A stretch of DNA of 64,000 nucleotides from Megaustenia siamemsis. Its lineage: Eukaryota > Mollusca > Gastropoda > Stylommatophora > Ariophantidae. Below are positions 22,070 to 32,261 of this stretch, piece after piece. Every line of letters starts with the position of its first letter. Position 1 is the stretch's first letter. The notes below the pieces were generated by a model that saw only the letters and a program-made list of their open reading frames with translations, did no database searches and was not told the origin of the DNA. The stretch lies in NCBI GenBank assembly GCA_032433765.1, contig JAVIAB010000102.1, positions 13,762,414 to 13,826,413 on the forward strand. The letters are read 5' to 3'. Made by a program: the position numbers and the translations under genes.

Positions 22070-22255
22070 TATTAGCATCTTGTGCCTGCTTCATACATTG
22101 ATTATTCTGGATTCACTGTAATGGATCTTGCAAGCACCACTTTTCTTACATGACTCATCAAGCACAGTTTTCTTTTAACGCGTCGTCTCTTAGAGGCGAT
22201 TTTCTTAGCCGTAGCAATAAATATTGATGTTCTCATATCTTATGTTATATATCTG

Positions 22256-22293
<38 letters not shown>

Positions 22294-22319
22294 TATACAT
22301 AAAGACACACACAAACACT

Positions 22320-22384
<65 letters not shown>
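22070..22384. repeat. Unassigned DNA with (CT)n and (AT)n runs
   Basis: The (CT)n run at 22257-22290 and the CA/AT run at 22310-22384 abut the RT-alpha tail. There is no gene. Confidence 0.7.
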
Positions 22385-22387
<3 letters not shown>

Positions 22388-22526
22388 TACCATCATCCTG
22401 TGCATACCGGTTGGCGTAGACGATCATATCCCATCTCACAATTTTCTGTCTACAGTACATCGTATCAATTCTGTTGTTGTCTGTTTACCATGCTATCTCC
22501 TCTATTTATCGTCCATGATATCTTTT

Positions 22527-22931
22527 TATGGAAGCGAATCATGGACAGTAGACAAACAAATGAAAAGTCGATTAGAGGCCACAGAGATGGGATTTCTCAG
22601 AAGAATGTTGAAAGTTCACTGGACAGCTGAAAAGACCAATGAGGAAGTTCTCAAAGAGGCCAACACAACAAGGGAGCTCTTAAAAAAACATCAGAAAGAA
22701 GCAATTAACATTTTTTGGGCACATCATGAGAAGAGGAAAGTTGGAATACTTGGTTACAACTGGCAAAATAAAAGGAAAGAGAGATCGCGGACGACAAAGA
22801 GAGAAAATACTGGATATCTTGGTGTCATGGAATGGAAAACAGTCAACAACAGAGCTGATACGATGCACTGTAGATAGAAGCTTGCGGAGGGACATGATCA
22901 CCTACGCCAACCGGTATGGCACATGATGATG
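22527..22931 (+). mobile_element. RT-alpha LINE nested inside RT-alpha, 12-bp TSD
   Basis: The plus strand encodes SESWTVDKQMKSRLEATEMG, FLRRMLKVHWTAEKTNEEVL, a frameshift, then RRGKLEYLVTTGKIKGKRDR and the terminus MITYANRYGT-stop, where the TGA stop begins the (TGA)n tail. The direct repeat ATGATATCTTTT at 22515-22526 and 22932-22943 marks the insertion into the minus-strand copy. Confidence 0.9.
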
Positions 22932-23199
22932 ATGATATCTTTTCCCCTGTATTTTGCCAGTTGTAACAAAGTATCCCAACTTATTTCTTCTCATGATGTT
23001 CCCGGAAAATATCAATTATTTTCTAATACTTTTTTTAGAGGCCCTATTTTTGAGAATTCCTTGGTGTTTTTGCTGTCTAGTGACAACATAATTCTGAGAA
23101 GTCCCGTCTCTGTGGCCTGTAATCGTTTTTTTCATTTATTTGCCTACTGTCCATGACTCGCTTCCGTTGGTCAGAATGGGCTTTATATAACATTTCTTT

Positions 23200-23537
23200 C
23201 TTTTATTTATTTATTTTTTGGCGTTCCCCAGCTTTGACCTCTGGCGAAGTAGCTAGAGACTAGGAACTGAATTGTGTATGTTAATCCGTTTTTTCCCTGG
23301 CAGCTGTGTGCAGAGGGGTCCCTCGCCGCACAGGCAGATACCTCCGTCTTTGGAGGTACTCATATTTTATTCGTCGATGAGTCATTGACGTTTCAAGCTG
23401 GGTCTCGCTGCTGAGACCAGGGATGGTTGCCGCAGAGAGAAATCATAAATAAAATTCCAACTGGTGCAGCCGGGATTTGAACTCACAACCTCTCTGTCTC
23501 AACACCGTTGTCCTGCTTCTACACCAACCAGTCCCCT
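23200..23537 (-). mobile_element. SINE-B copy 2 inside the RT-alpha host
   Basis: Minus-strand SINE-B with B box GAGTTCAAATCCCGG and the body word CTCCGTCTTTGGAGGTACTC on the plus strand. It interrupts RT-alpha between the SESWTV segment and the IEVRK segment. The duplication at its ends is short and unclear. Confidence 0.8.
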
Positions 23538-23654
23538 ACATCATTTATGAGCGTTCTTTCTCACTTCTATTGCCATGAACTTGTACAAGACGCTTTTCAT
23601 TTTCTGAAATGCTGCTTTAGCCTGTGCTAGTCTGCCATATATAATACAAACTAT

Positions 23655-23990
23655 CATCATCCTCACTGAGTGCCGTCTCCGCATCGAAAGTTGGCTACCA
23701 TGGAACATCATTCCACTCTGTCTCTTGCTTTGATTGTGCAGATTGTCATATATTTTATTGTCCATCTTTTTTATGCTACTCGTCCATGTTAGTCATGGTC
23801 TGCCTCTGCCTCTTTTACCTTGTATTTTCCCTTCCAATATTACTTTTATTAGGCTGTTGTGTCTTTTAACAAGCCCCCAAAATTTCATTTGTCTTGTTCT
23901 AATTGTATTTAGTAGTTCTCTTTTCATTTTTAGTTGTTTTAAAACTTCTTCGTTTGTTTTCTTTTCTTTCCATCCAATTATTAATTTCAA
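23655..23990 (-). mobile_element. RT-eta LINE C-terminus
   Basis: The minus strand encodes IGWKEKKTNEEVLKQLKMKR, ELLNTIRTRQMKFWGLVKRH, NSLIKVILEGKIQGKRGRGR and further 3' sequence to a TGATGATGATA tail near 23655. It is 5'-truncated and directly followed by the AAACAATAT repeat. Confidence 0.85.
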
Positions 23991-24132
23991 TATAAACGAT
24001 ATAAACTATATAAACAATATAAACAATATAAACAATACAAACAATATAAACTGTATAAACAATATAAACGATATAAACGATATAAACTATATAAACGATA
24101 TAAACTATATAAATATAATAATAATAATAAAG
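23985..24132. repeat. 9-bp ATAAACAAT-type repeat
   Basis: Sixteen or so ATAAACAAT/ATAAACGAT/ATAAACTAT units, then AAT triplets to 24132. It begins where the RT-eta copy is truncated. Confidence 0.9.
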
Positions 24133-24555
24133 CATCTAATCCCCTCTGTATTAAATTCTTCTATTACTTCTAACACTTCGATTTATATGTTGTCAGGATT
24201 TATAGCATTTCCTGTTTGTCATTTACCAAAAGACAAATCAATTTTTCTATTTTTGTTTTGAGAATGGCAAGCCCTTTTGTGCATGCCTTGGTCGGTCTGT
24301 AATCCCATGTGTTGTCCAATCGTTTTGTTGTATATTCGTCTTCTAGTCTTAGTTTCGTGGTGTATGTTAAAGCTGTAGGAGGTGGGTGAAATGAGGAAAG
24401 AAAGGAGTGGATGGAGTTGAACGAATGATAGAGTTGGGGGTGGGGGGGTGGTACGGGGGAGTAAGAGATATTTGAGCGTGTGTGTGTTTGTGTAGATTGA
24501 CAGACATAAGGACAGGTGGACAGTGGACAGACGGATAAGTGGATTATTGGTAGGT
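24133..24555. other. No recognisable feature
   Basis: Unassigned; weak TTTTCT-rich text and a G run at about 24434-24448. Confidence 0.45.
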
Positions 24556-24559
24556 AGAT

Positions 24560-25322
<763 letters not shown>

Positions 25323-25778
25323 GTAACAGTACCGTTTGCGCCATATTTCTCGGAAATCCCCTTTCTAATAAAAACTGCCAATTTTTGTCCCCAACTATAC
25401 ATTTACTATAAATTCGTTTATAAAAAAAAAGGAATAATTTATAGATTTATAGGAAGAAGAAGGAACCAGAGAGAAGTAGGAAACGTAGAGAAATGTTAAC
25501 AATGGTTGTGTGTTGTTAGATTTGGCAATAGCTACGGTCAAAATAAAAGGGGTAAAGTGTAAGAAGAAAAATAAAGAGAGAACGAGAGCTTGTGAGAATG
25601 AGAAAGCGACGGAAACAAGAAAAGAATACGTTATGTGAACGCTTAAAAAGATTTCTAAAATCAACTGGAAATGGAAGACTTCCCTAAAGATCATATTTTT
25701 CTTTATTCTATCACCCCCGTGGTCGTTGGCCCACCGCTGAAGACTTACTTAAACCTTCTCCTTTTCTTTCTAGCTTCA
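25323..25778. other. No recognisable feature
   Basis: Unassigned AT-rich sequence. Confidence 0.5.
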
Positions 25779-25779
25779 G

Positions 25780-25930
25780 TCTTTTTTTTTAGATACAATG
25801 TGCACGGCTTTTCACTCTTTAATGTTAATTTCCCATCTGTTTCTTTAGCTACTTCACATTCTCTCTCCTTACATATTTCCTTGCACAATGGTCTTTGTTA
25901 GGCCAGACGATCGAGATACGTAGTCAAACC
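25780..25930 (-). mobile_element. RT-iota LINE C-terminal remnant
   Basis: The minus strand reads GLTKTIVQGNM, then with stops GERM and RNRWEINIKE. This corresponds to the TKTILQGNVKLARMRDKQTK stretch at 57880-57995. In many LINEs a QG.V.G.R.RGR....W.DNI.EW segment lies at the C-terminus; only this remnant is kept. Confidence 0.55.
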
Positions 25931-26014
25931 ATTTAGTTTGGAGTTTGTCACAACAGTCAAACGATCATCATGCACTCCATTTACTTGTATCTGTTTGCAA
26001 ACTTTGTCATTGAG

Positions 26015-26250
26015 TTATTGAGGGTCATCATCATTGTACTCCGAACATGTCCATAAGTGTTCAGATCCCCTCCTCACCAAGTGCCGCAACGTCCAGCGGC
26101 TGACGACTCCAGTTCTGTGTTGGTTGATAAGTCTTCTTACACGCCCACCAAGTTTCTCATTTCTAGCTGTGCTCATCTTAACTCCCATCTCTTTCATCCG
26201 AGGGAGTGACGTGGACGCATGTGGACTTTGTTATTTGTGATACGATCCCA
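26015..26250 (-). other. Short GC-richer open segment of unknown origin
   Basis: A 60-codon minus-strand frame (26015-26197) starts MKEMGVKMSTARNEKLGGRV and ends EYNDDDPQ with a GATGATGA run before the stop. Composition differs from the neighbours and a GATGATGA end is typical of LINE tails here, so a LINE remnant is possible. I do not recognise the protein. Confidence 0.3.
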
Positions 26251-26307
26251 GTAAGAGATGCCCAAAACATTACGATAACATTTCATCTCCATAGCTTTTA
26301 CTAAAGA

Positions 26308-26441
26308 CAGATAGAAGCAGAGATGAAGATGATGGGGAAGACATGGAATGATCTTAAAAGAATGGCAAGAAATAGAACGATTTGGAAAGTGTTTGTTGAA
26401 GACTTATGCTCCACAGGGAGCTGAAAGGTAGAAGAGAGAGA
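26308..26441 (+). mobile_element. RT-gamma LINE terminal fragment with 15-bp TSD
   Basis: Only the last 134 bp of RT-gamma is present (RQIEAEMKMMGKTWNDLKRM to EDLCSTGS-stop, then AGGTAGAAGAG). It is flanked by the perfect repeat AGCTTTTACTAAAGA at 26293-26307 and 26442-26456. This defines the RT-gamma 3' end and shows severe 5' truncation at insertion. Confidence 0.95.
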
Positions 26442-26456
26442 AGCTTTTACTAAAGA

Positions 26457-26870
26457 TGTAAGCATAAAAAATAAAAGTCTTAATATGCGTCATGTCTACT
26501 CACAAGATAATCCAAAAAGGATCTGCACAGAAAAAGAAGGAAAAAAGAACAAAATTCGAAGAAAATAACTCAAAAGTGATATTCAGCCCAAGGCAACAGT
26601 CATCCACAGTGCAGATTGTCATAGAATGACATAAATGATTAAAATAAGAGTCCTCTTTGTTCATCCTGCACAGGGCATTTTTGCAAGAGTCATTTTTACC
26701 AATGCTACAGTTACGTTTATTAGCGGTACATACCCTTAGGGAGTTGAAAATGTTGAAATTGTAAATTTTTAACGTTGCTATTTCAAATGTTTGTGGGCAT
26801 GTTCCGAGTCTGCATTTTGTTACTCATTCTCTTTTAATGAGTTGGCAATTACTTAATTATTTATCTACCA
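26457..26870. other. No recognisable feature
   Basis: Unassigned sequence between RT-gamma and the RT-beta array copy. Confidence 0.5.
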
Positions 26871-27684
26871 GAGAGGTGAGATGGTAGATGTACAACAGAG
26901 GTGAGATGGTAGATGTACAACTGAGGTGAGATGGTAGATGTACAACAGAGGTGGGATGGTAGATGTACAACAGAGGTGAGATGGTAGATGTACAACTGAG
27001 GTGAGATGGTAGATGTACAACAGAGGTGAGATGGTAGATGTACAACAGAGGTGAAATGGTAGATGTACAACAGAGGTGAGATGGTAGATGTACAACAGAG
27101 GTGAGATGGTAGATGTACAACAGAAGGGAGATGGTAAGTGTACAACAGAGGTAAGATGGTAGATGTACAACAGAGGTGAGATGGTAGATGTACAACAGAG
27201 GTGAGATGGTAGATGTACAACAGATGTGAGATTGTAGATGTATAACAGATGTGAGATGGTAGATGTACAACAGAGGTGAGATGGTAGATGTATAACAGAT
27301 GTGAGATGGTAGATGTATAACAGTGGTGAGATGGTAGATGTACAACAGAGGTGAGATGGTAGATGTACAACAGAGGTGAGATAGTAGGTGTGTAACAGAT
27401 GTGAGATTGTAGATCTATAACAGATGTGAGATGGTAGATGTATAACAGAGGTGAGATGGTAGATGTATAACAGATGTGAGATGGTAGATGTATAACAGAT
27501 GTGAGATGGTAGATTTATAACAGAGGTGAGATGGTAGATGTATAACAGATGTGAGATGGTAGATGTACCACAGAGGTGAGATGGTAGATGTACAACAGAG
27601 ATGAGATGGTAGATAAACAACAGAGAGGTGAGATGGTAGATGTATAACAGAGGTGAGATGGTAGATGTACCACAGAGTGGAGAT
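26871..27684. repeat. 25-bp minisatellite from RT-beta codons, about 32 units
   Basis: The unit AGATGGTAGATGTACAACAG plus AGGTG recurs every 25 bp. The single-copy ancestor is in RT-beta at about 30786-30815 (minus), encoding GRCTTEVRCRMAQ. Since 25 is not a multiple of 3, all minus-strand frames read the same peptide cycle (YIYHLTSVVHLPSHLCCTST), which is not a gene. Confidence 0.95.
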
Positions 27685-28005
27685 GCAGAATGGCTCAGGC
27701 AAAAGCAGCTAGGAAGATACTGTGGAATCCGTTTTTGACAATAGAAACAGGAAAAAGAGTTCTTAAATGTTATGTAGACCCAGTATTAACATATGTATGT
27801 GAATCATGGACAATGGGACAACAGACAAGAAAATCACTGGAGACTGTAGAAATGTGGTTTTACAGAAGAATGTTGAGAACTCCATGGACAGCTAAGAAGT
27901 CTAATGAAAACGTTCTGAAAGAGGCCAAAGTAAAAAAAGAGCTAATTTTCAAACGTGATGACTAAGAAACAATGATAATATTGTTGGCCATGCAATGAGA
28001 AGGGA

Positions 28006-28203
28006 ACAGCTGGAATATATTGTAACAGCTGGAATATATTGTAACAGCTGGAATATATTGTAACAGCTGGAATGTATTGTAACAGCTGGAATATGTTGTA
28101 ACAACTGGAATATATTGTAACAGCTGGAATATATTGTAACAGCTGGAATATATTGTAACAGCTGGAATATATTGTAACAACTGGAATATATTGTAACAAC
28201 TGG
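28006..28203. repeat. 19-bp minisatellite from RT-beta codons, about 10 units
   Basis: The unit CAGCTGGAATATATTGTAA repeats every 19 bp, with a CAACTGG variant at the end. It is an expansion of the codons for QLEYIVT in REQLEYIVTTGKIEGRR. Confidence 0.95.
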
Positions 28204-28218
28204 GAAAATTGAGGGACG

Positions 28219-28500
28219 AAAGAATAGAGCGATGTTCATGACTTCTGTTTTGTTGATGCTTATTTTCATGTTGTATTTCGTGCCTGTACAGTTTGAGTCT
28301 ATATAAGTGTTCTTGTATGTCTTCTATTTTTCCATGTATTAGTGCCTGATCGTCTGCAAATAGAAGCTCGTTGATCTCCTCTCTCTCTCTCTCTCTCTGA
28401 TTGGGTGGCTAACTATCTTATATAGTCCATGAATGTAATAAACACTAACGGGGATAGTACGCAGCCTTGTCTTACACCTGATCTAACTTCAAAGTGATCA
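28219..28500 (-). mobile_element. Fragment of a non-LTR RT domain with FADD motif
   Basis: The minus strand encodes FEVRSGVRQGCVLSPLVFIT, a (CT)n-disrupted gap (28379-28398), then EINELLFADDQALIHGKIED and DIQEHLYRLKL. RQGC.LSP is the RT motif before the catalytic box, and FADD is the catalytic box (F/Y-x-D-D). It could belong to RT-zeta, which is known here only by its C-terminus. Confidence 0.75.
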
Positions 28501-28639
28501 ATACATTATACTCAATACATTCAAAAATGCAAATTAGTTATTTATTTTCTATCGGATGTGGAATAAATATGATATACTCCAGTGCAACAGAAAAGCCTTG
28601 CAACGCATTAAAAAAATTAAAGTGAAAGCATACACTCAA

Positions 28640-28985
28640 ACAATGAGCCTAGGAGGAACAATATTCCAACATAAAAGAATACATAAAGCTACATGGGTGT
28701 CACCAGATCAAAGAACGGAGAATTAAATTGATTACATATGTATTAATAATAAGTTCAAGTCATTCTTAGAGAATGTAAAAGTATATAGAGGATCAGATGT
28801 GGCTTCTGGTCATCATTTTCTGCTAGCAAATTTAAACTTAAGCTAAAAAGATATACTTCAACGAATAAGGTTAGAAAATATTTCAATGTAGGGTTTCTTA
28901 GAGAATACAGAATTAAAGACAAATTTGCAGTCACAATATCAAACAAATACCAAGAGCTCCAACAACTCGAAAATACAATAAATAT
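28640..28985 (+). mobile_element. LINE apurinic-type endonuclease domain, C-terminal half
   Basis: The plus strand reads GGTIFQHKRIHKATWVSPDQ, R-T-E-N-stop-I-D-Y-I, then VYRGSDVASGHHFLLANLNL and RKYFNVGFLREYRIKDKFAV. The TWVSPD segment, the ID.I segment and the S-D-H-H box are hallmarks of LINE endonucleases of the exonuclease III fold. Here the box is S-G-H-H, so the catalytic Asp is lost. It joins directly to an RT-eta C-terminus at about 28986, with the RT domain missing. Confidence 0.8.
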
Positions 28986-29349
28986 AGAAGATCAATGTGG
29001 ATTTATAGAAGAATAAGCACAATCGGATGGAAAGAAAAGAAAACAAACGATGAAGTTTTAAAATAACTAAAAATGAAAAGAGAACTACTAAAAACAATTC
29101 AAACAAGATAAATAAAATTTTTGGGGCATGTTAAAAGACACAACAGTCTGATAAAAGTAATATTGGAAGGAAAAATACAAGGTAAAATAGGCAGACCAAG
29201 ACTAACATAGACGAGTAACATCACAAGATGGACAAGTCAACCTATGACAATCTGTACCATCAACGCAAGAGACAGAGTGGAATGGCGCTCCATGGTAGCC
29301 AACCTTCGATGCGGTGACGCCACTCAATGATGATGATGATGATGATGAT
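28986..29349 (+). mobile_element. RT-eta LINE C-terminus with (TGA)n tail
   Basis: The plus strand encodes IGWKEKKTNDEVLK, KMKRELLKTIQTR, KFLGHVKRHNSLIKVILEGK, NARDRVEWRSMVANLRCGDA and a stop at the start of a TGATGATGA tail (29328-29355). Stops replace Gln codons at two sites. It abuts the 5' end of the RT-gamma copy. Confidence 0.85.
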
Positions 29350-29766
29350 GATGATAATGATAGAAGATCATTGGAAACAAGTAAATGATATGTGGAAAAA
29401 GACATGCGAAGAAACGCTGGGGAAAAGAGAGCACCAGAATAAGGCATGGATGACAGCTGAGACCCTGGATAAAATTAAAGAAAGAAAAAAAATAATAAAG
29501 CAGACATAAAAAAAAGCAAAACGAGAAGTAATAAAGCCAAGACACAGGAAGCTTACACGGAGGTGAACAAAGAAGTAAGAAGATGTATTAAAAGGGATAA
29601 TAGGAAATATATAGATGAACTAGCTAAAGAGGCAGAAGAAGCAGCAAATAAAGAGAATATGAAAGAAATGTACAACAGCGCACAGAAATTATGGTGAAAA
29701 TACAAACAGATCAATGCCTTTATTAAAGATAAGAAAGGAAATCGGCTTAGTAATATAAGGGAACAA

Positions 29767-30247
29767 ATGGAGAGATGGAAAGAGCACTTTGAAGAACTTT
29801 TGAACAGACCCGTCTCAAATAAACTTCCAGATATACTACCAGTAGAAGAAGAGTTACACGTTAACTGTGGAAAACCAAGTAAAGAAGAAATAATGAAAGC
29901 CATCAAGCTTTTAAAAAATGGTAAAGCCACAGGACCAGATGAAATTCCTTCAGAAGCCATCACTGCAGATATTAATACCCCTACCCCGATGTTACACAAT
30001 CTTTTAGAAAACATTTGGGAGAGGGAAGAAATATCAACAGATTGGAAAGAAGGTTATATGATCAAACTACCAAAGAAAGGAAGTTTACAGGAGTGCACAA
30101 ATTATAGGGGAATTATGCTACTACCAGTGCCAGGAAAAATATTAAGCAGAATCATTCTGGAGAGACTAAAGGAGGCTACAGAGAAACATTTGAGAGATGA
30201 ACAAGCAGGTTTTAGAAAAAAACAGATCATGTGCTGATCAAATAACT
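29767..30247 (+). pseudogene. RT-gamma reverse transcriptase, fingers half (broken)
   Basis: The frame begins MERWKEHFEELLN and carries the RT landmarks LKNGKATGPDEIPSEAI, LPKKGSLQECTNYRGIMLLP and LRDEQAGFRK. These are the first conserved RT blocks of non-LTR elements, whose product copies element RNA onto a nicked chromosome end. A run of seven A (expected six) then shifts the frame and ends it at 30237; in the other frame the text continues NRSCADQIT. The catalytic box lies in the next block, beyond the RT-beta insertion. Confidence 0.85.
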
Positions 30248-31100
30248 CGTCATCATCATCATCATCATCAAGTACCGGGCCTAGTGGCGTAGGTGATCAT
30301 GTCTCTCCACAACTCTCGATCTCGGCAGCTATTTATCATTTCTGTTGTTGACCTTCTGCCAAGCCATTCTCTTAAGCTGTCTGTTATTTTTTATCTTTGC
30401 TTCCCTCTATCTCTTCGCCCCTCAATTTTTCCAGTTGTTACAAAATATTCAAGTTGTTCTCTTTTCATTACAAGGCCAAAAAATGATGATTGTCTCTTCC
30501 TAACATTGGAAATTAGCTCTCTTTTGCTTTGACCTCTCTCAGAACCTCTTCATTACTCTTCTTAGCTGTCCATGGTATTCTCAACATTCTTCTGTGAATC
30601 CACATTTCTACAGACTCCAGTGATTTTCTTGTCTGTTGCCCAATTGTCCATGACTCTCATCCATATGTTAAGACTGGCTCTACTTAACGTTTAAGAACTA
30701 TTTTCTTGTTTTTATTGTCAAAAATGGATTGCATAATATGTTCCTCATTTTTTGGAAATCTGCTTTTGCCTGAGCCATTCTGCATCTTACCTCTGTTGTA
30801 CATCTTCCGTCTGAGGTTAACAAAGTTCCCAAATATTTAAATTCATTTACCTGTTTTAATATTGTTCCACTTGTCTTTATTTTACACTGAGGTGATGTCT
30901 TTTTCATTGTTGTTACCATTACCTCTGCCTCTTTGCTATTAAGGCTGAGTCCTTTATTTTTGCTTTCTATCACTATAATGTCCAACATTTCTTGTAACTC
31001 ATTTTCACTCTTAGCGATTAATACTGTATCATCAGCATACCTTAGATTATTTATATTATGACCTCCATTTGTTATTCCGGGCATGCCCCTTATGGATCTT
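30248..31100 (-). mobile_element. RT-beta LINE inserted into RT-gamma
   Basis: This is the longest RT-beta copy. The minus strand encodes MPGITNGGHNINNLRYADDT (catalytic Y-A-D-D), ENELQEMLDIIVIESKNKGL, FKYLGTLLTSDGRCTTEVRC, RMAQAKADFQKMRNILCNPF and the common C-terminus to RPGT-stop in (TGA)n at 30248-30270. The word AAATAACT flanks it (30240-30247 and about 31101-31108). Frameshifts near 30500-30700 break it. It supplies the single-copy ancestors of the 25-bp and 19-bp arrays. Confidence 0.9.
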
Positions 31101-31952
31101 AAAATAACTACTTTACGTATAATAGTTAAACACAGTTTAGAACTAAAATCCCCAATTTATATTGGATGTATAGATTACGATAAGGCATTTGATAGTTTAG
31201 ACAGAAGAATGCTTTGGAAGTTGCTGAGTCATTACGGAATCCCCATAAAGTTTATTAACCTGATAAAAACAATGTATGAAGGAACGAAATGTAGTGTGGT
31301 GCATGAAGATCAGCTTACAGAAGCATTTGAAATAAGAACAGGAGTAAGGCAGGGATGCCTTCTGTCTCCATTTCTCTTCCTACTGGCTATAGATTTCATT
31401 ATGAAAAAAACTCAAAACAACAGAAATGGAATCCAGTGGTCACTGACCAAGCAACTTGATGATTTAGACTTTGCTGATGACATAGCTCTCTTATCACACA
31501 ACCATCAACAGATGCAAGATAAAATGAGCATACTTGGTGAAAGATCACAAAAGCTAGGATTGAAAATAAATAAAGATAAGACCAACATTATGAGAATTAA
31601 TGCAGTTGGCAATAACCAAATAAAAGTAGGAGAAATACCTCTACTAGACGTACAATCTTTCATATATTTGGGCAGTAATATAGATAAAGAGAGGGGAACA
31701 GAAAATGATACCAAAATAAGGATACCAAAAGCAAGAGGAGCTTTTGTTGTACTGGGAAACATATGGAAGTCCAAAGAAATTAGGTTAAATACAAAAATAA
31801 AAATGTTCAACTCCAATGCTAACTCAGTCCTATTATATGGATGTGAAACATGGAGACCAACAAAAATGACAATCATGAAGATACAGAATTTAATTAATGG
31901 ATGCTTACGCAGATTAAAGGGCGAAAATGGCAGGACAAAATCACTAACATAG
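31101..31952 (+). pseudogene. RT-gamma reverse transcriptase, palm and tail (broken)
   Basis: The frame runs TLRIIVKHSLELKSPIY, IDYDKAFDSLDRRMLWKLLS (motif with first catalytic Asp), TGVRQGCLLSPFLFLLAIDF, LDDLDFADDIALLSHNHQQM (catalytic F-A-D-D), KLGLKINKDKTNI and the tail NSVLLYGCETWRPTKMTI. All core palm residues appear present. A 1-base deletion near 31918 ends the frame at 31952, while the C-terminal sequence continues to about 32240 in another frame. Confidence 0.85.
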
Positions 31953-32261
31953 AATTATGGAAATGTATCAGTCAAATACCAGTGGATAAAGAGATACAGC
32001 GAAAATGATGGCGCTGGATGGGACGCAAACTGCAGAAGCCAACTGAGAGTATTACACAACAGCCCTTTTTTGGAATTCCCAGGGGAAAAGACAAAGAGGA
32101 AGACCAAAGATTTCTTGGAGAAGACAGATAGAAGCAGAGATGAAGATGATGGGGAAGACATGGAATGATCATAAAAGAATGACAAGAAACAGAACGACTT
32201 GGAAGGTGTTTTTTGACGACCTATGCTCCATAGGGAGCTGAAAGGTAGTAGAAGAATAAAA

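Larger units (their letters stand above)
22385..23640 (-). mobile_element. RT-alpha LINE host copy, split by two insertions
   Basis: Minus-strand RT-alpha segments lie at 22385-22526 (3' end), 22932-23197 (GSESWTV to MRR region) and 23538-23640 (QAKAAFQKMKSVLYKFMAIE). They are co-linear in the intact RT-alpha order seen at 48830-49336. The gaps are filled by a plus-strand RT-alpha copy and a SINE-B. Frameshifts and stops make it non-coding. Confidence 0.8.
26871..28230 (+). mobile_element. RT-beta LINE copy carrying two internal tandem arrays
   Basis: Unique LINE sequence at 27685-28005 encodes MAQAKAARKILWNPFLTIET, YVDPVLTYVCESWTMGQQTR, KSLETVEMWFYRRMLRTPWT and AKKSNENVLKEAKVKKELIF, then a degraded FFGH segment. 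It is preceded by a 25-bp array (26871-27684) and followed by a 19-bp array (28006-28203), both made of the LINE's own codons, then GKIEGRK. The copy begins inside the first array and ends without the (TGA)n terminus. Confidence 0.9.
29350..32250 (+). mobile_element. RT-gamma LINE, most complete copy, split by RT-beta
   Basis: Two blocks, 29350-30247 and 31101-32250, are co-linear parts of one element and rejoin in frame with one base change (CADQIT then TLRII). The first block holds the pre-RT linker and RT fingers; the second holds the palm, thumb and C-terminal tail ending EDLC-S-G-S. Breaks: an early in-frame stop near 29507 with a frame change, TGA for Gly near 29696, one extra A near 30220, and a 1-base deletion near 31918. 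The 3' end has one 38-bp terminal unit and an AGAAGAATAAAA tail. The endonuclease domain is missing, so it is 5'-truncated. Confidence 0.9.

Noticed and set aside
26857..27620. Tyr/His/Leu/Ser-rich frames up to 251 codons in the 25-bp array as a repeat protein
   Set aside because: All three minus-strand frames give the same peptide cycle because 25 is not a multiple of 3; the sequence comes from RT-beta codons read antisense.
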